This document shows, piece by piece, positions 28,630 to 36,252 of a stretch of 36,252 bases of DNA (position 1 is its first letter; the number at the start of each line of letters is the position of its first letter). Made by a program: the position numbers and the translations under genes. The notes beneath the pieces were generated by a model, which had not been told where the DNA came from, did no database searches, and was given only the letters and a program-made list of their open reading frames with translations. The stretch comes from Methanomassiliicoccales archaeon (GTDB lineage: Archaea > Thermoplasmatota > Thermoplasmata > SG8-5), in assembly GCA_030612505.1 (NCBI GenBank), contig JAUWNU010000010.1:1-36252 (forward strand), in the 5' to 3' direction.

Positions 28630-28924
28630 ATGGAATGCAAAAAAGAAGAAAACCTGGAACACTGCAACTGCACCTATTCCTGTTCAAAAAAGGGCGTTTG
28701 CTGCGACTGTCTGAAATTCCATCTGGCTCCTAACTTTGATAATTACATTTAATATAAGACGTCAAAGTTAGGTTAAGCGTAAATTTGACAAACATGAATA
28801 TTGTTCAATTGTCAAATTTCCGCTGGCCATGCGGGAATTGCCTGCATGCTGCTTTCCAGATGATGTTGAGAAAACATACGATAGAAGTTTCGAGAAGTTT
28901 GCCGAAGCTTGGAATTTGAGATAG
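28630..28924 (+). pseudogene. DUF6485-like Cys-rich protein gene, interrupted by a 100-nt insertion
   Basis: [33 protein letters not shown] then stop at 28752; downstream frame continues MRELPACCFPDDVEKTYDRSFEKFAEAWNLR*. Intact-looking paralog begins at 36122. Confidence 0.75.
28728..28827. mobile_element. 100-nt double-hairpin insertion with 5-bp direct duplication (ctggc)
   Basis: CCTAACTTTGA(28729-28739)/TCAAAGTTAGG(28762-28772) and AAATTTGACAA(28781-28791)/TTGTCAAATTT(28809-28819); ctggc at 28723-28727 and 28823-28827, single in the paralog at 36122. Confidence 0.65.
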
Positions 28925-28988
28925 GCCATAGATATTAAATCTTCGACTATAAATGGCCCATAGTTCTATAAACAAATGAACCGAAGTC

Positions 28989-29489
28989 CTATTCCCATTC
29001 TTCAATTATTTTCTGTATCATACCTTGTGGTGAATCTTTTAGGATGCTCTTATCTGAAAAGACATAAACCTCTTTAATAGTTACATACTTGTTGAAGTTA
29101 GATTTTATCATATTGATGTGCTCATCGAATTCTTCCACGTCTCTAAAACCACATACAATCAAATGTGTGACCGTACTTCTTGGTATACTGTAAACTCTCA
29201 TTATATTTGGCATCGAAAGAAGTTCCTCCAGCGATTTTTTCTCTCTGCTATTGGTGAATTCTAACAGATTTACCTTGACGAAAACAATGGCAAAAGTTGT
29301 TATGCCCAGCTTCCCATAATCTATCTCCGCCCTGTAACCGGTTATGATGCCCTTTTCCTCGAGATTTTTCCTGATCTTCCCGACTCCAGCAGGACTTATT
29401 TTCAATTCAGATGCGATTTTCACATCTGATATGTCCCCATCATCCAGAATGGATTTCAAAAACTTTCGTTCGTTCTTGGACAGCTTCAT
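28989..29489 (-). CDS. Lrp/AsnC-like transcriptional regulator
   Basis: N-terminal HTH LSKNERKFLKSILDDGDISDVKIASELKISPAGVGKIRKNLEEKGIITGYRAEIDYGKLGI. Confidence 0.85.
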   Translation of the reverse strand: MKLSKNERKFLKSILDDGDISDVKIASELKISPAGVGKIRKNLEEKGIITGYRAEIDYGKLGITTFAIVFVKVNLLEFTNSREKKSLEELLSMPNIMRVYSIPRSTVTHLIVCGFRDVEEFDEHINMIKSNFNKYVTIKEVYVFSDKSILKDSPQGMIQKIIEEWE

Positions 29490-29934
29490 GACCCTACATA
29501 TTCAAAATGGTTTATAAAGTTAACTAATGATAATACTAAAATGTCGACCCCTATTATTGTCATGTCCTATTATGCATTAGATAACACGCAGTGATAACCA
29601 TCAAAGAGGTTCTATAATAATGATTTATATGCCGGCAAACTATGTTTTTGTCGCTTTATCCCGCCCCCGATAAAACATTATACTACTAATTAGCGATACT
29701 ACCAGTTTAAAAAAAGGGATTTATATTGAATTAGTGAATTTTTTTCAATTTTCAATTAATTAAATGAGCCTAAATTGAATTATTATTAAGCAAACAGTTT
29801 ATTTCATATACAATTACCATAATAAAGTACTATGTTTTATATCTTGAGATTTATTATTTATTAAGTAGGTGAGTTTGCTAATTGGTTAACAAAATAACAT
29901 CGCCTGTTTTTGTTTTTTGATAATTTAAACCGTG

Positions 29935-29946
29935 GGTATATATACC
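29935..29946. promoter_or_regulatory. Palindromic TATA-like motif upstream of the PHA operon
   Basis: GGTATATATACC, perfect 12-nt palindrome ~120 nt before the first gene start. Confidence 0.35.
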
Positions 29947-30068
29947 AAAAGTGACAATGATGGAAACCAACCTTCAGTATTGAGGGCGGGGGAGTTCCCA
30001 ACATAATTGGGTTTTCTCTTTGCGGCCTCACAAAAGTAAGAAGGGGGTAGCGAAGGAGGAAAGAAACC

Positions 30069-31016
30069 ATGAAGCGAAAGGAAATGAAGCAGGAACAAAA
30101 GAGCGGAACAAGAGAAAAGAAAATTTCAGATGGGGTAATCGGAGGCAATGAGATATATGAAGGACTCTTCGATTCCTTGAACGATTTCACAGACAAAATG
30201 GGAGATAAAATATCCCATAATGTCAAGGGTAACCTGAGCGAATCCCAGAAATTATATCAAACCTGGGTCGATTTTTCGACCAAGATGGGAGAGAAGATGA
30301 CAAGTGACCTTACAAAAGGTGACATGGGGCATCAGGAACTATACAATGTCTGGAAGAACTACTCTAACAAGTTCGGGAACAGGCTGACAAAAGTAGTGAA
30401 CGAGAGCAGCGTCGACTATAACAAGTTGTACGATACCTGGCAGAGCACCCTGCCCAATATAGGGAAACAAATAGGCATTAGCATGGAGGATGAGGATGCG
30501 GCAGAGGGCCTTTACACTGCCTGGATGGATTTCTCGGACAGAATGGGAGCACATCTCGAGGAGACCTTTACGACGAACGGCAAGGAATATAACGAGTTAT
30601 ACGGCACATGGACGGATTTCTCGAATAAGATGACAGAGGGCTTTTCAAGAATGCTCGAAGAGGATGGGCATAATTATGAGGAACTCTACAAAACATGGGT
30701 GAGTTTCTCAACGAACATAGGAGGGGGCCTTGAGAAGTTCATGAAGGAATATGAAGGTGACTACATAACTCTTCACGATGATTGGGTAGAGAAGGCGAGG
30801 AAAATCAATGAGAGGTTCGCAAAGGTCATGACAGAGGCAGGCACGGACTACGAGGACCTATACAAAAAACTCTTCGAAAGAACCGCAACGCTGCAAAGAA
30901 GCATGGGAATGTACCCATTCATGACATCACAGACCACACCAAAGGAGATAGGGGAACTCAAGTCGCGGATCAATGAACTGGAAAAGAGGATCGAAACCCT
31001 GAGCACAAAGGCCTAG
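30069..31016 (+). CDS. Phasin/PhaE-like protein built of ~29-aa tandem repeats
   Basis: About 8 repeats of LYxTWxDFSxKMGxx... plus C-terminal coiled coil EIGELKSRINELEKRIETL; strong SD aaggagg upstream. Confidence 0.7.
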   Translation: MKRKEMKQEQKSGTREKKISDGVIGGNEIYEGLFDSLNDFTDKMGDKISHNVKGNLSESQKLYQTWVDFSTKMGEKMTSDLTKGDMGHQELYNVWKNYSNKFGNRLTKVVNESSVDYNKLYDTWQSTLPNIGKQIGISMEDEDAAEGLYTAWMDFSDRMGAHLEETFTTNGKEYNELYGTWTDFSNKMTEGFSRMLEEDGHNYEELYKTWVSFSTNIGGGLEKFMKEYEGDYITLHDDWVEKARKINERFAKVMTEAGTDYEDLYKKLFERTATLQRSMGMYPFMTSQTTPKEIGELKSRINELEKRIETLSTKA

Positions 31017-31029
31017 TGTATCTGTCTGT

Positions 31030-31055
31030 TTGACCAAGGTAACGCTCTTGGTCAA
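31030..31055 (+). promoter_or_regulatory. Intra-operon hairpin (possible attenuator or processing site)
   Basis: TTGACCAAG-gtaacgct-CTTGGTCAA, perfect 9-bp stem between the first and second operon genes. Confidence 0.45.
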
Positions 31056-31136
31056 TTCACATCTTCATGGGAAAAGCCATGCAGACATAGATACTCGGTA
31101 CATTAAGTTAAAAGGGGTGAGAAAATCACAGAGAAA

Positions 31137-31880
31137 TTGATACTCAATGGAAGGAAGGCCTTGGTCACTGGCGCGTCGAGAGGTATTGGGAGAGCCATTG
31201 CCATAGCACTTGCCGAGGCCGGAGCAGATGTGGCGATCAATTACCGTTCGGGTGAGGAGAAAGCGGAGGAGGTCGCTAGATACATCGACGATCTCGGTGT
31301 GGATGTCTGGGTTTATCCTGCTGACGTAAGCGACATGGAGCAGGCCAGACAGATGAGGGAACAGATATCCAAGTACTTCGGTAGAGTCGATATACTGGTG
31401 AACAATGCCGGAATCAATATCGATAAATTCTTCACGAAGATGGACGAGGAGTCATGGAACAAGGTGATTTCCGTTAACCTCAATGGCGTGTTCAACTGTA
31501 CCAGTGTATTCATCGATGACCTCATTGAATCGGGGCATGGGAGGATAATAAACATCACGTCGATAGTGGGCCAGATGGGCAATATAGGCCAAGTTAACTA
31601 TGCCGCTTCCAAGGCTGGCGTCATCGGGATGACAAAGGCGTTGGCAAAGGAATTGGCAAGGAATAATGTGACGGTCAATGCCATCGCCCCGGGTTTCATA
31701 GAGACAGATATGGTCGCAGGTATACCCGAGAAGGTCAAGGAGAAGATAATCGCTCAGATACCCTTGCGGCGGTTTGGAAAGCCTGAGGAGGTTGCCAGGG
31801 CGGTACTATATCTCGCATCAGACCATGCAGATTATATCACGGGTCATGTGTTGAATGTCAATGGAGGCATGTATATATAG
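31137..31880 (+). CDS. SDR-family 3-oxoacyl-ACP/acetoacetyl-CoA reductase (FabG/PhaB-like)
   Basis: ALVTGASRGIGRAIA, NNAGINIDKFF, NYAASKAGVIGMTKALAKELA, APGFIETDM; probable TTG start. Confidence 0.92.
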   Translation: MILNGRKALVTGASRGIGRAIAIALAEAGADVAINYRSGEEKAEEVARYIDDLGVDVWVYPADVSDMEQARQMREQISKYFGRVDILVNNAGINIDKFFTKMDEESWNKVISVNLNGVFNCTSVFIDDLIESGHGRIINITSIVGQMGNIGQVNYAASKAGVIGMTKALAKELARNNVTVNAIAPGFIETDMVAGIPEKVKEKIIAQIPLRRFGKPEEVARAVLYLASDHADYITGHVLNVNGGMYI

Positions 31881-31935
31881 ATTATATCATAAAAATGAAT
31901 ATAACTAATATAAATGAAAATATGGAGGAAATAAA

Positions 31936-33108
31936 ATGCAAAAAAAAGAGAATAACAAAGAGGACATGATGCTTCTTTCGAAGAAGGGGCTGACTGCCAT
32001 TGCCGAGGAGCATGGGATAGTGGTGGACGATAAATGGACCAAATCAATGATTTCCGATGCTATCCTGGCATATGAAAGAAAGAATGAAAAAACAGAAGAT
32101 GAAACCGTGAAAGGAAATAAAAATGAGGGTGTAAAAATGCCAAGGAAACAGAAAAAGGAGCAGAGGTCAAGGGCTAGTAAAACCCAGACTGGAAAGAGAG
32201 AAGAGAACGATAATGTGTATAAGGATCTTTTTGAGACCTGGGACAACTTCTCGAATGAAATGGGTACGGAGATGGCTAACATTATTAAGGAAAGCCAGAC
32301 CAATTACAGTGTATTCACCAATCAGTGGATGCGGTTCTATGAGGACACCATGGCGAAATCCGTCCAGACCGAGCCGGTCGCAGATGTTCAAAAGGTGACC
32401 AATGTTTGGAATAATTACAGCGATAAGCTGATGAACAGGATGGAGAACTTGGTCACTGGTAGTAACAAATCATTCACGTCAATGGAGAATACTTGGAATG
32501 AGTATGTATCGAAGATAGGCAAGGAATTGCTCAAGGCGGCAAACGGAGATGGCGATGCCATGGAACCTAACGAGCTTCACAGGATGTGGGTCGAGTTTTC
32601 GGCTCAGGAGATGCAGGACTTATTCAAGTCGATGAACCCAACAACTGCGGACGCACAGGAGATACTTGGCATCTGGCATGAGCTCAATACCAATATGCAG
32701 GAGGTCATGAATGGCACCGTGAAGTCTAATCAGGCAGTGTACGAGGAACTTAACAAGAGGTGGACTGAATCCTCCGCTCAAATGAATAAGGAACTCACCA
32801 CATTTGTAGATGGATATATCAACGGATTTGCCAGACTCCAGGATACCTGGTCTGGCTCAGCATCGAATATGGGCGAACACTTTATGGGCATGATGAAGGC
32901 CGATGGTTTCAATATCGAGAGGATGTATGCTGATTACTTTGAGAGAACCAACGAATTCTTCAGGATGTTCAATCACCCATTCTTTGGAATGGGCAGAGGG
33001 TCCGATGACGAATTCAAAGAGATTAAGAGAAAGGTAGAGGAGATGGAGAGAAAGCTCGAGGAGATAGAATCCAATGAGCAGGTCTTGAGCAATAATGGAG
33101 GAATATAG
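31936..33108 (+). CDS. Phasin/PhaE-like repeat protein with putative N-terminal SAP/Rho_N-like DNA-binding segment
   Basis: LLSKKGLTAIAEEHGIVVDDKWTKSMISDAILAYE, then W..FS..M-type helical repeats, and C-terminal coiled coil EFKEIKRKVEEMERKLEEIES. Confidence 0.65.
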   Translation: MQKKENNKEDMMLLSKKGLTAIAEEHGIVVDDKWTKSMISDAILAYERKNEKTEDETVKGNKNEGVKMPRKQKKEQRSRASKTQTGKREENDNVYKDLFETWDNFSNEMGTEMANIIKESQTNYSVFTNQWMRFYEDTMAKSVQTEPVADVQKVTNVWNNYSDKLMNRMENLVTGSNKSFTSMENTWNEYVSKIGKELLKAANGDGDAMEPNELHRMWVEFSAQEMQDLFKSMNPTTADAQEILGIWHELNTNMQEVMNGTVKSNQAVYEELNKRWTESSAQMNKELTTFVDGYINGFARLQDTWSGSASNMGEHFMGMMKADGFNIERMYADYFERTNEFFRMFNHPFFGMGRGSDDEFKEIKRKVEEMERKLEEIESNEQVLSNNGGI

Positions 33109-33843
33109 ATGCCAGAAGATGGAGAAGACATAAAGGATATCTACGGTGAGTGGTTCCGATTATCAAATAACATAAGCAGACGATTCCAGAAAATTGCAGA
33201 GGAAGGCACGGTGGGATACGAGGAATTTCTGGGATTATGGTCTGAATACAGTAATACCATGAGCGAAGAGATGAAGCGATGCCTTACGGACGAGGAAAAG
33301 ACAAAAGACCTTGCTAACACCTGGAAGGAGTATACAAAGAGCATGGAGAAACATATTTATTCCTGTATGGAGGGACAAACAGACGTCTATGCTCTCTGGA
33401 TGGACGCGTTTGGCACATGGGCGAACAAAGGGGATGGTGAAGGTGATAATGGGCCAACTTCCCAATATCCTGACCCGATGTCGTTCTGGACACAATATCT
33501 TAAAGGAGCGGAAATGAAAATGCCCGGCGTACCTAATATGGGACCTGATGAGCTATTCACCAAGATGCAGGAGATGCAGGACGAGTGGTCCAAGCAGTAT
33601 TCCTCTGCGGTAAAGGATTTCATGAGAACACCTGCTTTTGCATCGTGGGCGGGCAACATGGTCAATCAGACAATGGACAGCAAGGAACAATTGAACAGCA
33701 TGACCACCGAGTACCTTCAATTCCTGGGCTTGCCCACCCAGAGTGACCTTGACAGCATCAGGCTCAGGTTCCATGAGATGGACAAGAAACTAACTGAACT
33801 ATGCAACATGAAAGAGGAACGGCAAAGCCCCGAGAAATCATAG
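33109..33843 (+). CDS. phaE: PhaE-like subunit of class III-type PHA synthase
   Basis: Immediately upstream of the synthase; C-terminus TEYLQFLGLPTQSDLDSIRLRFHEMDKKLTEL resembles PhaE C-termini; N-terminal part shares W..(Y/F)S..M repeats. Confidence 0.7.
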   Translation: MPEDGEDIKDIYGEWFRLSNNISRRFQKIAEEGTVGYEEFLGLWSEYSNTMSEEMKRCLTDEEKTKDLANTWKEYTKSMEKHIYSCMEGQTDVYALWMDAFGTWANKGDGEGDNGPTSQYPDPMSFWTQYLKGAEMKMPGVPNMGPDELFTKMQEMQDEWSKQYSSAVKDFMRTPAFASWAGNMVNQTMDSKEQLNSMTTEYLQFLGLPTQSDLDSIRLRFHEMDKKLTELCNMKEERQSPEKS

Positions 33844-33854
33844 GTGGTTGACTC

Positions 33855-35150
33855 ATGGATTCAGATAATCATAAGACCAGCACTGATATATTTGCATTTC
33901 AGAGGAGATTGATGGAGGAGACACTGGCGTTCAACAATAAGATGGCAAAGGCCACAGCCATCGCTATGAACCCGCCAGATATAGATCTCAAAGGCACGCC
34001 CCACGATATCGTTTACGAGGAAAATCAGGTGAAGATTCTGCACTACCATCCATTGGTTAAAGATGTGCATCCAGTCCCTCTCGTGCTCATATACGCTCTA
34101 GTAAATAAGCCCTACATTCTTGACATAAAGCCGGACAGGAGCGTGGTCCGTTCCCTGCTGTTGAAGGGGTTCGACGTGTATATGATTGATTGGGGTGAGC
34201 CGGGGCCAGAGGATAAGTACCTGACAGTGAACGATTATGTCAACGGTTATATCGATAGGACAATAGACATGATAAGAAAGCGCACAGATGTACCTCAGGT
34301 TTCCATTCTGGGATACTGCATGGGCGGAACGTTTTCCGCGATGTACACGGCTCTTCATCCCGAGAAGGTCAGGAATTTATTGCTCATGGCCGCGGGGATA
34401 GACTTTGAATCAGATAACGGCCCTCTTCGTTTATGGGCGGACAAGGAATATTTTGATGTGGACAAGGTCGTCGATGGATTTGGAAATGTTCCCGGCGAGT
34501 TCCTCAATATGGGCTTCCTTCTCCTGGATCCCTACAACAATCTGTATGGGAAGTACATTAAGATACTGGACAGTATAGATAACGATGATGTCATGGACCT
34601 TTTCCTCCGGATGGAAAGGTGGATCAATGATGGTGTGGCCGTCGCGGGCGAGACCTACAGGGAATTCATAAAAAATGGCTATCAGAACAATCTCCTGATC
34701 AAGAATGAATGGGTGCTGAATGGGCAAAAGGTCAATCTCTCCAAGATAGACATGCCTGTATGTGTCATCGTCGCGGATTATGACACGTTGGTTCCCAAGG
34801 AATCCACCCTTCCCTTTGTGGATGTCATATCGAGCAAGGATAAAGTGATCATGAGCTTTCCAAAGGGCCATATCGGACTCTCGGTCAGCAGCGGTGCGCA
34901 CAGGCATTTGTGGCCGAAAGTGGCGGAATGGCTGGCAGAAAGGTCTGGCGATGAAAAAGGGAAAAGGAAGAAACCGGAACACGGGAACCTCGATTCGATA
35001 AAAGGCATCGGTCCTTCTTACGTCAAAAGGTTGGGAAAGGCAGGCGTAAATAACCTGGACGAACTCATGACAGCAGACATGGACAAACTTTCATCGGCAA
35101 CCGGCATACCGAAAAAAACCCTGAACAAGTGGATCGATACTATCAAATAA
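33855..35150 (+). CDS. phaC: Class III-like polyhydroxyalkanoate synthase with C-terminal helix-hairpin-helix domain
   Basis: Lipase-like box GYCMGG (catalytic Cys), VADYDTLVPKE (Asp), PKGHIGLSV (His); C-terminal LDSIKGIGPSYVKRLGKAGVNNLDELMTADMDKLSSATGIPKKTLNKWIDTI. Confidence 0.92.
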   Translation: MDSDNHKTSTDIFAFQRRLMEETLAFNNKMAKATAIAMNPPDIDLKGTPHDIVYEENQVKILHYHPLVKDVHPVPLVLIYALVNKPYILDIKPDRSVVRSLLLKGFDVYMIDWGEPGPEDKYLTVNDYVNGYIDRTIDMIRKRTDVPQVSILGYCMGGTFSAMYTALHPEKVRNLLLMAAGIDFESDNGPLRLWADKEYFDVDKVVDGFGNVPGEFLNMGFLLLDPYNNLYGKYIKILDSIDNDDVMDLFLRMERWINDGVAVAGETYREFIKNGYQNNLLIKNEWVLNGQKVNLSKIDMPVCVIVADYDTLVPKESTLPFVDVISSKDKVIMSFPKGHIGLSVSSGAHRHLWPKVAEWLAERSGDEKGKRKKPEHGNLDSIKGIGPSYVKRLGKAGVNNLDELMTADMDKLSSATGIPKKTLNKWIDTIK

Positions 35151-35210
35151 TCTGTGTAGGTACATGAAGTTAAATACCCTTTGGCGTATATCCTCCACGT
35201 TACCGTAGAA

Positions 35211-36014
35211 ATGGTGTTCCCCATGCAGCAGCCAGAGTTGAATAATCTGCTCCTTGACATAGAAAATCACATTGCCACAGTTACTTTGAACAGGCCACAG
35301 TTCTTGAACGTCTTCAATGTCGAGACCCTGCATGAACTTGATGAATTGTTGGACTACTTGAATGACCATTCCGGCGTGAAGGTGATGGTGCTCAGGAGTA
35401 ATTCCAAGAAGGTCTTCACGGCAGGCGCTGATGTAAAAAAAATGAGTGAGCAGGATTCTTCCGGTGCTAGGAGATTTGCGGAACTCGGTCACAGAATAGC
35501 AAGAAAACTGGAAACCCTGAACCAACCGGTGATTGTTGCCCTGAACGGATACGTGCTCGGGGGCGGTGTGGAATTCTCCTGCGCCTGTGATATCAGGATA
35601 GCCTCGGAGGACGCTGTATTTTCACAACCGGAGATAGACATTGGCATAATCCCCGGTTGGGGCGGTACACAGCGGCTGATAAGGATTGTCGGCCCGGGCA
35701 AGGCGAAAGAGCTGATATACACCGGGCAGCGGATAGGTGCCCATGAGGCACTCGATATCGGTTTGGTGGACCATGTAGTACCTAATGACGAGCTGGAGAA
35801 TGCGGCGAATGCATTGGCAAGCATAATCGCACGCAAGAGCAGGGTGGCCTTGATAGCCGCGAAAAAGGCAATAAATAAGACCTTCGACACCAATCTGGAG
35901 AAAGGATTGGAGTATGAAATCCAGATATGGGCGGAGTTGTTCGACACCTATGACCAGAAGGAAGGAATGAACGCTTTCCTTGAAAAGAGGGAACCTAAAT
36001 TCGAGGATAAGTGA
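35211..36014 (+). CDS. Enoyl-CoA hydratase/crotonase family protein
   Basis: VTLNRPQFLNVFN, FTAGADVKKM, ALNGYVLGGGVEFSCACDIRIASEDAVFSQPEIDIGIIPGWGGTQRL; start uncertain (35211 or 35223). Confidence 0.92.
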   Translation: MVFPMQQPELNNLLLDIENHIATVTLNRPQFLNVFNVETLHELDELLDYLNDHSGVKVMVLRSNSKKVFTAGADVKKMSEQDSSGARRFAELGHRIARKLETLNQPVIVALNGYVLGGGVEFSCACDIRIASEDAVFSQPEIDIGIIPGWGGTQRLIRIVGPGKAKELIYTGQRIGAHEALDIGLVDHVVPNDELENAANALASIIARKSRVALIAAKKAINKTFDTNLEKGLEYEIQIWAELFDTYDQKEGMNAFLEKREPKFEDK

Positions 36015-36121
36015 CAATCTCATGGATTTGGAGGTTTTCTCAGTAGTCCTGACAATGTTGTTTCCTATATCTACCATGTATATTATTTAAGTATTCAAAC
36101 ACCCATCCATCAGATGATACA

Positions 36122-36252
36122 ATGGAATGCAAGAAAGAAGAAAATCTGGAAAAATGCAACTGCACCTACTCATGTTCAAAAAAGGGCGTGTGCTGCGACT
36201 GTCTGAAATTTCATCTGGCCATGAAACAGTTGCCTGCATGCTGTTTTCCTGA
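36122..36252 (+). CDS. DUF6485-like Cys-rich protein (runs off window)
   Basis: [43 protein letters not shown], near-identical to 28630 copy. Confidence 0.85.
   Translation, partial: MECKKEENLEKCNCTYSCSKKGVCCDCLKFHLAMKQLPACCFP

Noticed and set aside
33861-34982. Minus-strand ORFs (up to 183 aa) opposite phaC
   Set aside because: The sense frame encodes an intact synthase with catalytic motifs; antisense frames have no domain signal.

Overview
This is an archaeal, probably euryarchaeal/Thermoplasmata-like, chromosomal window; the lineage is inferred only from gene content. The first ~23.5 kb is mostly housekeeping: Pelota, an Rqc2/NEMF-type RqcH homolog, a YgiQ-like radical SAM protein, an aminotransferase, a CBS-domain protein, OMP decarboxylase, ribosomal protein S15, a RecJ-like DHH protein, a SO_0444-type permease and an M32 carboxypeptidase. 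tRNA-Arg(GCG) and tRNA-Thr(TGT) are on the minus strand. Accessory pieces include HicBA and RelE-like toxin-antitoxin modules, several palindromic IS200/IS605-end-like or ncRNA-like elements with no transposase in the window, and a composite 27-28-nt tandem repeat plus hairpin element present in two inverted copies around 0.2-0.4 kb and 8.5-8.7 kb. The most notable system is a polyhydroxyalkanoate (PHA) granule operon at ~30.0-36.0 kb. It encodes three related PhaE/phasin-like proteins (one built of 29-aa tandem repeats, one with a putative N-terminal SAP-like DNA-binding segment), a FabG/PhaB-like reductase, a PhaC-type synthase with a C-terminal helix-hairpin-helix extension, and a crotonase. 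A divergent Lrp/AsnC regulator lies upstream. The block sits between two copies of a DUF6485-like gene, the left one broken by a 100-nt double-hairpin insertion with a 5-bp target duplication. No searches or folding programs were run; family names come from motif recognition.
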